In this document: piece after piece, positions 25,102 to 35,300 of the stretch
How the letters are laid out: the number at the start of each line of letters is the position of its first letter
Numbering within the stretch: the stretch's first letter is position 1
Source of the DNA: Clostridia bacterium
GTDB taxonomy: Bacteria; Bacillota; Clostridia; Oscillospirales; CAG-382
DNA length: 56,608 nucleotides
Reading direction: 5' to 3'
Assembly (NCBI GenBank): GCA_017396825.1
Contig: JAFQKR010000046.1
Coordinates: 1 to 56,608, forward strand
Program-made: the position numbers and the translations under genes
Notes under the pieces: generated by a model
The model's input: only the letters and a program-made list of their open reading frames with translations
What the model was told of the DNA's origin: nothing
The model's database searches: none

Positions 25102-27354
25102 CTATTTTCCAAGAATTTCAGTTTTTTCGGTTTTTAGGTTAATTGTAATTCTGTTATAAAGTTCCAGAACGCCTCCGTTGTGCTTGTAGGAGCTGCCGTT
25201 ATATCGCATGGAATTTATAACTACCATACTTCCGCTGTTCATTACAAGCTGTGTGCCGCCTATGTTATCGGAGCCTACATTGGCAATCACGGCGGTGGAG
25301 TCGTTGCACACCACCATGTTGCAGGGACCGTAAATAAAGGTGTTGAACACAGTTTCGTTTTCTGCACCTTCAAGGATTATATATTTATTTTCAGCACGGG
25401 TGATAGGATTAAAAAGTTCGGTCCAAATCATCGCTTCATTAGTGGGCCAATCCTTCAAAAATCCGCTGTTAATGTTAGTTCGATATATAACTGTGCCGTT
25501 TTGCAGGCATCCACTCAGCATTCCGTTTTTACCGCCGAGACGATATGTGTTGTAGTAACAGCAGGTGGTAACCTTTTTTATAAAGTGACTGTCGCAGTCT
25601 TTGAAATCAACGCCGTAAGCAGAAGCGGAAATCATACTGTTTACCATATAAACGCCTTCGGCAGCACCTCGTACGGTATACGTAGTCGTAAGGTCGCTGT
25701 CAAAGGGGCCGTTTTCCGGATAAATTATACGCAACCCGTTTATACCTGCATTTTTACCGCTAAGAGTTATAAGAGCAGTATCCCTTTCCGGATCTGCCTC
25801 TTCCCCGTCGCCGTAATAGCAGTAAATAACAGTGCCTATGCTCATGCCGCCCTGATCACGTCCGGCAGTAGAAGAAGCACCCCTCAATTCAACTCCCGTA
25901 GGAACGCTTATGGGATTGTCAAGACGGTAGTTGCCTGCGGGCAAATACACCACGCCTCCTGTTTTTTCCGCTTCGTTCAACTTCGCCTGCAAGGGAACGG
26001 AAACGTCGCTCTCACCAGTTTTGTCAAGCTCTGCAACGTAAAGCACGGAGTTGGGCTTTACATAGCTTCGGTTGCTGTCAACAACAAAAGAAGAGAGGCT
26101 GTCAGTAGCGGTCTGATCCACCTTGCCCTTTATATTTCCCGTAACCTTTACGTCACACAGCTTAACAGTACCAAGGGCTTTGTTATTTATTCCTCCCTCA
26201 ATAGTTCCGCGGGCGATAAGCATACCCCAACGACCGTCAAGATCTCTAAGTTGGATGCCCGTAGAGCAATCAAGAATCTCCACGTCCATAAGAGAGCCTG
26301 CAAACTGTATACGCTTACCTTTAAGTATTTCAATACCTATCTTACAGCCGCTTATCTTAAGGTCCTCAAACTCAGTCCACTCAAGGTCGCCAAGCTTAAG
26401 ACCTACGGTGTTTTCCTTTGTGTAAGCATCAAGGGCTTCTGCCTTAGCCGCCTTTATACGCTCTCCCTTTGCTTCTTTCCAATACTTATTGCTTATGGAA
26501 ATCCCTTGCCACGTACCTACGTCTGCCTGATTATACACCTCGGTACCACAGTAAAGAAAGGTGCCCTTAAAATTTTCAACGGTAAGCTGTTCATGAGCGC
26601 CGCCGCCATCAGCAGGGTTAAGACAGCACGCACCTATACCGCGATATCCGTTGATAACGGTAACGTTTTTAACGGTAGAAAGCATATAGTTTCCGCCCAT
26701 ACCGTCAGTATAAAAGGCAAATGGATAAGGCTTTACGTTGTTAACAGACTGCCTTGGATAATAAACGGTCATGCCGACTACACCGCCTGAGCCGCCAAGC
26801 ATAAAGGTTCCCTCGGTTACGGTCTTCCCCTTAGCATAGTCAGCAGAGGGCTCGGTATAAACATTGATAACCGTACCGTAATCCGTCCCCTTATCGGGGT
26901 CCTGCCAGTCGCCGCGAAGAGTTACAAAAGGAGGAAGGGAAATTTTGCCCTTTACAGCGTATTCCCCAGCCGGAAGATATACGGTGCCGCCTCCGTTGTT
27001 AAAGCAGTCGTTGAGGGCTTTTTGAAGTCCTGCGGTGCTATCTCCTACGCCATTGTTGCTCACGGCATAGCCATCCTCGGTAGGGATGATATCAGCTATT
27101 ACTACGTCCTCAGTGGGATAAAGGGTTTTCACTAAGCGCGGTCTTGATTTACCGTCGGAGTTATCCTTAAGTTCTACGGTAAAGGGGTCAAAAATAACCT
27201 CATCACTCGTTTCCTCTGAGGAAAGGACCCGGTCGTTACTTTCTGCGGTCTCTTCGCTGCTATTAGTAAAGTTAGTTCCCGGAGAGCAAGCCCAAAGCCC
27301 CGTCAGCATTAAAATAGTACATATCAAACATAAAGTGGTTATAAGTTTTTTCAT
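25102..27354 (-). CDS. Lipoprotein with two pectate-lyase-3-like beta-helix domains
   Basis: A 750-residue lipoprotein with lipobox LWACS (Cys 23) and an acidic Ser-rich linker. Two right-handed beta-helix domains follow, each opening with the pectate_lyase_3 pattern: LQKALNDC...GGTVYLPAGEY...PPFVTLRGDW (about 105-150) and LQAKLNEA...GGVVYLPAGNYRL...TGVELRGAS (about 455-500). The family includes rhamnogalacturonan- and pectin-acting enzymes and phage tailspikes. Clear catalytic acids cannot be assigned by eye, so binding without catalysis is possible. It is followed at 35 bases by the SGNH hydrolase gene, a pairing that fits removal of side groups and cleavage of an acidic polysaccharide. Confidence 0.8.
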   Translation of the reverse strand: MKKLITTLCLICTILMLTGLWACSPGTNFTNSSEETAESNDRVLSSEETSDEVIFDPFTVELKDNSDGKSRPRLVKTLYPTEDVVIADIIPTEDGYAVSNNGVGDSTAGLQKALNDCFNNGGGTVYLPAGEYAVKGKISLPPFVTLRGDWQDPDKGTDYGTVINVYTEPSADYAKGKTVTEGTFMLGGSGGVVGMTVYYPRQSVNNVKPYPFAFYTDGMGGNYMLSTVKNVTVINGYRGIGACCLNPADGGGAHEQLTVENFKGTFLYCGTEVYNQADVGTWQGISISNKYWKEAKGERIKAAKAEALDAYTKENTVGLKLGDLEWTEFEDLKISGCKIGIEILKGKRIQFAGSLMDVEILDCSTGIQLRDLDGRWGMLIARGTIEGGINNKALGTVKLCDVKVTGNIKGKVDQTATDSLSSFVVDSNRSYVKPNSVLYVAELDKTGESDVSVPLQAKLNEAEKTGGVVYLPAGNYRLDNPISVPTGVELRGASSTAGRDQGGMSIGTVIYCYYGDGEEADPERDTALITLSGKNAGINGLRIIYPENGPFDSDLTTTYTVRGAAEGVYMVNSMISASAYGVDFKDCDSHFIKKVTTCCYYNTYRLGGKNGMLSGCLQNGTVIYRTNINSGFLKDWPTNEAMIWTELFNPITRAENKYIILEGAENETVFNTFIYGPCNMVVCNDSTAVIANVGSDNIGGTQLVMNSGSMVVINSMRYNGSSYKHNGGVLELYNRITINLKTEKTEILGK

Positions 27355-27388
27355 AACTGCTTACCCGCTTTTCAAATTATTCGTATTA

Positions 27389-27417
27389 ATCGTAACAAAT
27401 TTAATACTGTTTTGCAA
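27389..27417 (-). promoter_or_regulatory. Promoter of the beta-helix/SGNH operon
   Basis: On the minus strand TTGCAA (27412-27417) and TACGAT (27389-27394) are 17 bp apart. Confidence 0.5.
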
Positions 27418-27426
27418 CACCTTTAT

Positions 27427-27461
27427 AAAAAAGGTTTGTTCCATGGGACAAACCTTTTTTT
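27427..27461. terminator. Intrinsic terminator of the discoidin/amidase gene
   Basis: AAAAAAGGTTTGT pairs with ACAAACCTTTTTT around a short loop. It lies six bases beyond the stop of the leftward gene at 27467. Confidence 0.85.
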
Positions 27462-27466
27462 GAGTA

Positions 27467-29662
27467 TTAGTTTTTAAGGCTATGGGCCATGGTTATAAGG
27501 TCAACGGTGGAAACAGCATCATCACCGGAAACATCTGCGGCAACAGCAGTAGCGCCTGTAAGCTGAGTGCGGTTTTTAATGTGGCCTGAAACCCCCAAAT
27601 AGTCAGCAGTGGTAGTAGCCCCGTCACCGTCTATATCACCGTAAACCGCTATGTAAACCTGTGAAGTGATGCCGTTTACAGTAGTTGATAGAATACAGCC
27701 CGTAGAGGCAACGTCGGTAAGAGCAGAGCCGTTTTCGCCTATTACCTTCATATCCGTATCGACAAACAACGCCATTATATCGGATGCCTTCATTGCACCT
27801 TGCTCAAAGGTGATGTATCCCGTTTTTGTGTTAACGGTTATGCCGATAACGTTTGCCCCCTCCTTAAAAGTAAAGGGGTCCGCAATAACGATCTTGCAGG
27901 TGATGGTTGCGATGGTTTTTTCAACACCAAAGCCATCGGCAAATTTAATAGTAGCGGTAACAACACCGTTAACGGCAGCATCGGCGCGGAGAGCGAAGGT
28001 TCCGCCTGCGGATGCGGTAAAACCTGCCATACCTGCATCGGTATAAGAAAGGGCATAGGTGCCGAGGGAATCCTTGCAGGTAACGCTGCTTATGCCGTAG
28101 CCGTTACCAAGCTTAAAGCTTACGTTGGGAGAAGATGCGTTTATGTTAAGTTGAGTGCCCTTATAAGTGTAACTTTCACCGTCAACGGTAAAGGTAGCCT
28201 CGGTATCAAAGCGTTTACCCTGATACGCCATACAGCCCTCTGCCATGGCAAGAGCTATCTGGTTAAAATAAGTATCAAAGGCGTTATTATCCTTTTCTGT
28301 ATCTATAAATCCAAGCTCAACGAGGGCGGTAGGAAGATCGTCACGAGCGTTGTTAGTAACCACAAGGTTATCCCTAGGCTTAAGTCCGCGGTTTGTGAAT
28401 ATGTTAAGCGCCACGAATTTATTCTGCAACGCCTGCGCGAAGGCCTTATCAAGTTCATCGCCCGTCTCGTAAAGAGTTTCAACGCCGTTGGCGGAGTTAT
28501 TATAGGAATTACGGTGGATACAGATAAACATATCAAAGTCACCCGCGTTCGCCTTAGCCGCGCGGCTCATAAGACCGTCGTCTACATCCTCAATCCTACA
28601 AAATGCAACGGTAAAGCCCATCTTTTCAAGGGTTTCGCCCAACTTAAGAGACATATTAAGAGTGTCATTCTTCTCCTGTCTGGTACCGTAGCACGCACCC
28701 GGCTGACTGCCGCCATGACCTGGGTCAATGATTATATCCGCAGAGGTAACACGGTTACCCCTTAAATCCAGTGGCTTTTCAACGTAGAAAAAGTTGTACG
28801 AAGAGGAAAGGGCTGAATCGGAATAATTAACGCCGTCTCCCTTTGCCTTTATTTGCACCTTTGTATAGCTTGTATTTCCGTCGTAATCAACTCGTGGCTT
28901 CATATCGGGAACATAGCTTGTACCCTTAATACCGGAGGTTACCAACACGCCATCTATGTAAGCATCGTAAGAAGCAGCGCCCTCAACGGCGTTCCAAGAA
29001 ATAACAGGTGGCTCAAAGGTCTCCATGCGGCTGAGATTGCCTGAAATAACGGGGGTAGCCAAGACCTTTGTACCCGTAGAGCTGCCGGCGCTCATTATCT
29101 GAACCTCGGAGCAGGTTATTCTCCATTGGGTTCCTATTGTAAACTTTATTATAACGTAAGAGCCGGTAAGATTGCCGCTTACGCTGTATTTTCTTACGTA
29201 ACCCGAATCAGAGGTGGTGGCTTCGCCAAGAAGGGTCGCAGTGGAAAGATCTTCGCTGTTACCAACGTAAACCTCTATCTTTGTAGGATATCCGCAGTTT
29301 TCGTTATTGTCACGATCGTTCATATAAACGTTTACCGTTTGAACGTTGACCGAACTTGTAAATTTGAAGTAAACATTAGCGGTGCCTGAAGCCATACCGG
29401 CGTTCCAAAACTCTACGTTACTTCCCTTTGAGGTTTCAGAGTCGGTGGTAGGTATAACACCATCGGTAAGCTTACCGCTGTGGTAGCTTGTCCAACTGCT
29501 TATGGGAGTATCGCAATAGTTACCACTGGTGCCATTATCATCACCATCACCCCTATAAGTAGCGTTGCTCGCTATGTTGGTAAGGGCTGCACCTGAGGGC
29601 AACGCGGGTAAAAAGCCTACGCAAAGAATAAAGCAAAGCAGCAAAGCCAATAGTCTTTTCAT
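27467..29662 (-). CDS. Secreted amidase with discoidin-like domain, X-like module and dockerin
   Basis: A 731-residue exported protein (signal peptide to about 24). A ~170-residue F5/8 type C (discoidin-like) domain, a fibronectin-like domain, then an Amidase_3 domain: DPGHGGSQPGA, Glu in RQEKND, CIHRNSY and the catalytic VELGFID. The C-terminal third has a cadherin-like domain (FTVDGESYTYKG), an X-like module and a dockerin pair (GDIDGDGATTTADY and GDDAVSTVDL). It is one of three dockerin amidases in the window. Start ATG 29662 has GGAGGG upstream; the eight extra codons of the longer frame are not needed. It should hydrolyse the peptidoglycan stem-peptide amide bond. Confidence 0.9.
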   Translation of the reverse strand: MKRLLALLLCFILCVGFLPALPSGAALTNIASNATYRGDGDDNGTSGNYCDTPISSWTSYHSGKLTDGVIPTTDSETSKGSNVEFWNAGMASGTANVYFKFTSSVNVQTVNVYMNDRDNNENCGYPTKIEVYVGNSEDLSTATLLGEATTSDSGYVRKYSVSGNLTGSYVIIKFTIGTQWRITCSEVQIMSAGSSTGTKVLATPVISGNLSRMETFEPPVISWNAVEGAASYDAYIDGVLVTSGIKGTSYVPDMKPRVDYDGNTSYTKVQIKAKGDGVNYSDSALSSSYNFFYVEKPLDLRGNRVTSADIIIDPGHGGSQPGACYGTRQEKNDTLNMSLKLGETLEKMGFTVAFCRIEDVDDGLMSRAAKANAGDFDMFICIHRNSYNNSANGVETLYETGDELDKAFAQALQNKFVALNIFTNRGLKPRDNLVVTNNARDDLPTALVELGFIDTEKDNNAFDTYFNQIALAMAEGCMAYQGKRFDTEATFTVDGESYTYKGTQLNINASSPNVSFKLGNGYGISSVTCKDSLGTYALSYTDAGMAGFTASAGGTFALRADAAVNGVVTATIKFADGFGVEKTIATITCKIVIADPFTFKEGANVIGITVNTKTGYITFEQGAMKASDIMALFVDTDMKVIGENGSALTDVASTGCILSTTVNGITSQVYIAVYGDIDGDGATTTADYLGVSGHIKNRTQLTGATAVAADVSGDDAVSTVDLITMAHSLKN

Positions 29663-29694
29663 AATTCCCTCCACATAAAAGAACAATATAACTA

Positions 29695-29723
29695 ATTTTA
29701 CACAAAAGAAAAAAGCAAGTCAA
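29695..29723 (-). promoter_or_regulatory. Promoter of the discoidin/amidase gene
   Basis: On the minus strand TTGACT (29718-29723) and TAAAAT (29695-29700) have a 17-bp spacer. Confidence 0.65.
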
Positions 29724-29734
29724 GAAAAAGTTTT

Positions 29735-29752
29735 GGTTTATCATAAAAAACC
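29735..29752. promoter_or_regulatory. BlaI-operator-like dyad between divergent genes
   Basis: GGTTTATCATAAAAAACC matches the 18-bp system-1 operator pattern GGTTTAT-N4-ATAAACC except for one base in the right half. It lies 11 bp upstream of the amidase -35 and 9 bp upstream of the rightward -35 (TTGCAT, 29762-29767). Confidence 0.35.
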
Positions 29753-29817
29753 CCAGCCGTATTGCATTAAAAAAGTTTTGTGGTATAACTGTATGTATAA
29801 AAACTATTGGGGGCTTT

Positions 29818-30354
29818 ATGTATAACTATACCCTTTCACAAATTACCGGAGCCGCTACTCTTGGGCTAATGGTACTCAGTTACTTTTTCAAGAGCAAAAG
29901 CACCTATTTATTTTTACAAACAATGGGGCTTTTCAGTATGTTCTTTTCCTATCTGTTCAGCGGTGAATATTTTGCAATGATAACGCTGACGGTGAGTCTT
30001 ACCAGAACCCTTACCTTCTTCGCATACGAAAAGAAGGACAAGGAGGCGCCTATTGCATTTTCTTTTCTGTTTTCCGCGTTAGCAATTGCAGCTTACCTGA
30101 CGGTAAACCTGCTGATACTGAATACTGCCAAGCCTCTTGACGTTTTGTATCTGACAGCGGTCGTAATGTATGCTTTTATCTTCCGCATACGAAACATCAA
30201 GACGGTAAGATTCACTGTGCTTGTTCCCCACGCCCTTGCGGTTCTTTACAACCTGCTACTGGGCAATATGTTGTTCGTTGCCGCATCCTATTTCTTTGAG
30301 CTAATTGCCGACGTTTACGCCATATTCAAATACAACAACAAAGGAACCGATTAA
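29818..30354 (+). CDS. YgjV-family membrane protein
   Basis: A 178-residue protein with about six membrane helices and very little outside them. The opening LSQITGAATLGLMVLSYFFKSK and the closing ASYFFELIADVYAIFKY fit the YgjV (inner membrane protein) family, whose role is unknown. It has a GGGGG ribosome site and a promoter TTGCAT / TATAAC at 29762-29789 with a 16-bp spacer. It stands alone among secreted-protein genes read in the other direction. The last codons form the left arm of a 20-bp perfect inverted repeat. Confidence 0.75.
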   Translation: MYNYTLSQITGAATLGLMVLSYFFKSKSTYLFLQTMGLFSMFFSYLFSGEYFAMITLTVSLTRTLTFFAYEKKDKEAPIAFSFLFSALAIAAYLTVNLLILNTAKPLDVLYLTAVVMYAFIFRIRNIKTVRFTVLVPHALAVLYNLLLGNMLFVAASYFFELIADVYAIFKYNNKGTD

Positions 30355-30378
30355 ACACCGGTTCCTTTGTTGTTGTAT
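30330..30378 (+). terminator. Long inverted repeat overlapping the end of the YgjV-family gene
   Basis: ATACAACAACAAAGGAACCG (30330-30349) is perfectly complementary to 30359-30378 across a nine-base loop that holds the stop codon. A T run comes only eight bases later, so it is not a textbook terminator, but it sits between two convergent genes. Confidence 0.55.
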
Positions 30379-30383
30379 GGTGA

Positions 30384-32195
30384 TTATTTTTTACAAAGTA
30401 TCTTCATTTCGATATAGTCGGAGGAGTTTCTGGTCATGTCTCCGTTAATATCGGCAGCCTCCGCAAACGCCTCGCCCAAGGAGGTGCTTTCGGTAAGCAT
30501 CATACGCTGACATATAGCGTCTGCGGCAGTGACAATGCCGTCACCGTCAACGTCACCCTTAACGACCAGAATTGCACTGTTTATAGCCTCACCTGCCGAA
30601 TTGAACTGCTTTACAACACAGCCCGTACCTGCTACCTCGTCGGCGCCAAGCTCGTTGCCGTTTACATCAAACACAAAAACGTTGCACTTAAACTGACCGT
30701 TTATGGCGGATGCGGTGGAAGCTATTTTGTTTACGGTAACAAACTTGTCATTAAGCTTATAATCAGAATCATCAACAAGCGCAAAGCTTTCGTCCACCAC
30801 AATAACCTTAACCGTGGCTATTGTGTATGTCATATTTATCCCCGTGAGACCCTGTATCGTAAGGGTGTGCTCACCGGCATCAAGATGCCCATAGGAGATG
30901 TACGTATCATAACCGCAGTTGGAATAGTCATCGTAACCCGGAATAGCGGCTATATCATCTCTTAAATAGGTGGGCAGGACAATATAATCGCCGCCGTCAA
31001 AGGAATAACGGATAGCGCTGATACCATCGGTATGAAGCGCCCAGCCCCTTAACCTCATGGTATCTTCTCCGCCCGTTTTAATAACGGTGGTGGTAGTAGA
31101 CAAAGGCTGATTGATAACGCTGCCGCCTATGTTAGGGTAATCAAGGGCGTGACGGTATGTCATGGTCTTAACTGTAAGATTTATAGTAGCGATAGTATAG
31201 GTAGTATTCTTTTTTGTAAGCCCTTGTATGGTTATGGTATGGCTCCCCTCACTAAGCCCCGCATAAGTTATCTGGGTATCAAAGGCGTTATTAGAATAGT
31301 CACTGTAGCCGGGGATTGCAGATATATCATCTCTCACGTAGGTAGGAAGGTTAGTGAAACTGCCATTATCGAACTTATAGCGGATTGCGCTTATTCCATC
31401 GGTATGGAGAGCCCAACCTTTAAGGCGCATCATATCGCCGTTACCGCGTAAATATACCGTCTGAGATGCAGTGATAGCCTTATTTGTTACACTGCCGTCT
31501 ACCGTAGGATAATCCAAAGCGTGACGGTAGGTGGTAGTTGAAACGGATTTACCTACCATCGCCAACGCGCCGTTTGCTATTGAAAGCGCAATGGTCTCAA
31601 AATGCTCGTCGAAAATCGTATTATCAACACTGGAGTCAACAAAACCAACTTCTGCAAGAATTGCAGGCATGTCTGCCTCACGGCAAACGTGGAAATTGTA
31701 CTGCTTAACGCCTCTGTTCTTTGTCCAAACACCGCTGTTCCACATTTGGTTTTGAACATTGGTTGCAAGCTTTGCGGCTGTGGAGGTGGCACTGAGGTTA
31801 GAGTGATAATAGGTTTCGATACCAACACCGCCACCTGAATTTCTATGTATGCTTAAGAAGTATGAGAAGGTGCCTGCGTTAGCCATGTTTGTTCGTTCGT
31901 CAAGAGTAACTTTTTTGTCTGTAACTCTGGTAAATGCCGCAGTTTCACCTGCGGAGGCTATAAGCTGACCTACTCTGAGAGAAAGCCTTAAAACGTCAGC
32001 CGCTTCCTCACGCGAGCCGCTTACCGCGCCGGGGTCAGAGCCGCCGTGACCGGGGTCCAGAATAAAAGTAGCCTTATTCAAGGTGCCGCCGCTGGAATCT
32101 AAAGCTGCGTTAGCGTATATCGTGGTAAAAGGTATAACCGCAAAAACAGTTAATACCAAGCAAAGGGAGAGAAACAAACCTAATACTCTTCTCAT
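30384..32195 (-). CDS. Secreted amidase with two tandem RHALDYP repeats and dockerin
   Basis: A 603-residue exported protein (signal peptide to about 31). The Amidase_3 domain (about 40-220) is closely related to that of the gene at 11483: DPGHGGSDPGA, Glu in SREEAAD, SIHRNSGGG, LAEVGFVD. Two ~110-residue repeats follow, each starting TYRHALDYP and containing RLKGWALHTDGISAIRY or RLRGWALHTDGISAIRY and a GYSDYSN or GYDDYSN turn; they look like beta-sandwich binding modules. An X-like module (VAGTGCVV) and a dockerin pair (VDGDGIVTAADA, INGDMTRNSSDY) end the protein. The first loop has Ala where relatives have Tyr. Start ATG 32195 follows GGAGGG; the ATG four codons earlier overlaps that site. 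Confidence 0.9.
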   Translation of the reverse strand: MRRVLGLFLSLCLVLTVFAVIPFTTIYANAALDSSGGTLNKATFILDPGHGGSDPGAVSGSREEAADVLRLSLRVGQLIASAGETAAFTRVTDKKVTLDERTNMANAGTFSYFLSIHRNSGGGVGIETYYHSNLSATSTAAKLATNVQNQMWNSGVWTKNRGVKQYNFHVCREADMPAILAEVGFVDSSVDNTIFDEHFETIALSIANGALAMVGKSVSTTTYRHALDYPTVDGSVTNKAITASQTVYLRGNGDMMRLKGWALHTDGISAIRYKFDNGSFTNLPTYVRDDISAIPGYSDYSNNAFDTQITYAGLSEGSHTITIQGLTKKNTTYTIATINLTVKTMTYRHALDYPNIGGSVINQPLSTTTTVIKTGGEDTMRLRGWALHTDGISAIRYSFDGGDYIVLPTYLRDDIAAIPGYDDYSNCGYDTYISYGHLDAGEHTLTIQGLTGINMTYTIATVKVIVVDESFALVDDSDYKLNDKFVTVNKIASTASAINGQFKCNVFVFDVNGNELGADEVAGTGCVVKQFNSAGEAINSAILVVKGDVDGDGIVTAADAICQRMMLTESTSLGEAFAEAADINGDMTRNSSDYIEMKILCKK

Positions 32196-32353
32196 ACAGC
32201 CCTCCATATAAATATACTATGATTAATTATATCATACTCCTTTTTTTAATACTATTGACTATATAAACAATATTATTTGTTGTTTTTCATGCAAAAACAA
32301 CAATCTAGGCGATATTTTTTAATATTTTTTGTCGTGTAGTAACAATCGAGAAC

Positions 32354-32386
32354 AAAAAGGCTTACCTTGCGGTAAGCCTTTTTTAG
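32354..32386. terminator. Bidirectional terminator of the giant surface-protein operon
   Basis: AAAAAGGCTTACC (32354-32366) pairs with GGTAAGCCTTTTT (32371-32383) over a TTGC loop. Read leftward, it follows the stop of the gene at 32394 and has a T run. Confidence 0.85.
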
Positions 32387-32393
32387 TTTCGGA

Positions 32394-35300
32394 TTATTCA
32401 AGACTGTCAATTAATCCTGCTACGTATTTAAGAACCAAGGTAGCATCAAGGTTGTCTATCAAGCCGTCCTTGTTAACGTCAGCAGCTATCTCTCTTATTT
32501 CTGTTTCATCGATGAGAGAAGCGTCATAACGGAGGATGTAAACCGCATCAAGGTTGTCCACGTATCCGTCGTTGTTAGCGTCACCTAAGAGATAATTCTT
32601 GGTGTATACTGCGTTAATGGTAACGTCAGAGCTTATGCCTTCTATGGCACCGGTATCCCACGCACCGTCAAAGTTTTCCTTTTCGGGTACTGCGGGGAAT
32701 GCCGCGCCGGCCAAGGACTGACCGTATTCCATTCTTATGCTCCCTACTTCAGTTCCGTCAACCATAAATCTTACGGTGTAAACGTTTCTGGTGTAAACCG
32801 CATTTACAGTCATATCGCTGACTACGTTGCTAAGATCCGCAGTATCCCATACAGGAGCAGTCTGATCATAACCTGCCTTGTCGGGGATATCGGGAATATC
32901 CGCAACAGAAGCACCGTGTTCTACTGTTCTGGTCGCTACCGTCTTATCGTCTGCCATAAAGGTTACGGTGTAAGTATTTACAGTGTAAACTGCATTTACA
33001 GTCATGTCGCTCTTTATGCTTCTGAAATCGCTTACGTCCCAAGCAGGTGCCTTCTGAGTGTAACCAACCTTTTCGGGAATCTCAGGGATTTCGGTAAGAG
33101 AGTCACCGTGGTTTACGGTCTTGGTTGCAACCACTTCACCATCCGCCATAAAGGTTACGGTATAGGTGTTTACGGTGTAAACTGCGTTTACAGTCATATC
33201 ACTTGTGATATTGCTGAAGTCGCTTACGTCCCAGATGGGAGCCGTCTGACCGTAGCCCTCCTTAACGGGAACATCCGGGATATCGGTAAGCGTGTCGCCC
33301 TCGTTTACTGTTCTCGTAGCAAACACTTCACCGTCTGCCATAAAGGTTACTGTGTAGGTGATGAGAGGAACGTAAAAGTCACGGGTAAGAGTAAGGGTGC
33401 CGTCCTCGTTTATGGTGCAGGTCCAGCCCTCACAGCTTACGTCCTCTGCGAATGCGTAGTTTGCTTCTGCGCTGAGAGTTACAGTTGAAGTGTAGGTGGT
33501 ATCAGCCGCATATTTTCCATCAAAGGCTTCGCCGTTTACTGTCCATCTAATATCTGCAGTCATGCAGTTTTCGGGAACAGAAATGGATGTTTGTGCGTTT
33601 TCACCTCTTACGGGTGCAGTTACGTCAAGTGTAATGTTGCTGATCGTTGCCGCAAAAATGAAGAAAGGCACTTCTATCGAACCAACGTATCCGCTTCCCT
33701 CTTTAGCGGTAATAGTTGCTGTTGCCATGCCTGCAGCGATATTTGCGCTGTAAGAGACTGTGTAAGCATCTGCGGGAACTGTTTCGCCGCCAAGGCTTAC
33801 GGAGATAACGGCAGGAGTCTTTTTAGACTCGTCATAAACAAAGCCACCTTCGGGAATATCAAGGGTTACAGTTGCATCTGCAAAATCATTGCTGGTAAAT
33901 ATTGCTGCCGCCTGATAGGTATCAAGAGTTGCTACCACAATACCTATAGTCCCTTCAGCGATATTAATAACGCCATTGGAATCAACACTTGCAGAGCCTT
34001 TCTTAACGTCTACTCTGTAATCTATCATGCCGCCCATTGCGCCGCCTTCAAGCATTACAAGCTTGTCGCCAACCTTAAGAGCCATTGCAAGCTGCTTGCC
34101 TTCAGTTGCACCAAGAGTGGTTACAACCTCACCGTCACTTACAATAACAGCCTTTGCATCCTCACTGCCTATAAGCGTGTTGGTGAGTGTAAGATTGAAG
34201 CTGTCGCTTGCGTTACCAAGAGCATCTTCTGCCTTAACGCTAAGTTTCTGATAAGCCTTGGTTGTATCAAGAGATACATCTGCTGTAAAGCTGCCGTCAT
34301 CTGCAGCGGTTGCAGTTACCGTAGTGCCGTTTACGGTCACAATTACCGTGGCACCTGCTTCACTGATGCCGCTTACCGTTACGGTGTCTTCTGCAAAGAA
34401 ACTGCCGTCAACGGGAGAGGATATCATAATACTTGGAGCGGTTGTATCTACCATAAACTGATATATCGCGCCAAAACTGTCCTTGGTAGCGTTTTCACCG
34501 CTGAGAGTAATGGTGTATATGCCGTCCTCAAGATCTTCAAGGCTGATATTGCCTCCATTCCACTCAACAGCCTCACCGCCGTTGAGTCTGTAGCTGCCGT
34601 TACCGCCTTCTATGCCGCTAACGATAATAGTAGGTGAAGCAGAAGCTACTGCATCAATAGTAACGTTGCTGTAACCTGCGGAAAGACTTATGCCGTTTTC
34701 AAGGCTGAGAGCTACGTCGTTCTTGGTGGGAGCAACCATTACCACCGCATTGGAAAATGTTTCTTTGGAAAGAAGGATGCCGCCATCCTCGGTGGTAACG
34801 AAAGCGCTTACCGCGACAACGTAACTGCAACCTTCTGCCAAGCCTACTGTAGTAACGGTTTCGCCGTCTTCACCTAAGGAATCGTATCTGCCGCCTACGG
34901 TAAACCTTTCACCCTCTACCTTCATATTGGTAAATACAGTAGAAGAAAGGGAACCGTCTGCTGCTTGCTCGTAAATATTTACGTAATAGCCTTCTGCACC
35001 TTGGACTTCATCTATCTCTACGTCGATAGTATAGTCGCCGCCGAGTTCTGATGTTACGGAGTTTGTTGCATCAGGCTGGTTGGGATTAACGTAAGTAAAA
35101 CTGCCTTCTGCGGAGGGGTTTGCCAACCCATCGCCGTTTTCGTCAAGCTGAGTACCTACCGCTTTGAGAGTGTAGGTTCCGCTTTGAAGTTCAGAAGGAT
35201 ATTCCACCTCTATACTGTCATAGTTTTCTTTAACATTAGCAAGCAGGAATGCATCACCGTTTTCGTTTACAGCATAAATGGAAACGTTGTCAAGCTTTTC

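Noticed and set aside
25180..26790. 536-codon reading frame on the plus strand
   Set aside because: Antisense to the beta-helix lipoprotein gene, with no ribosome site and no recognisable domain.
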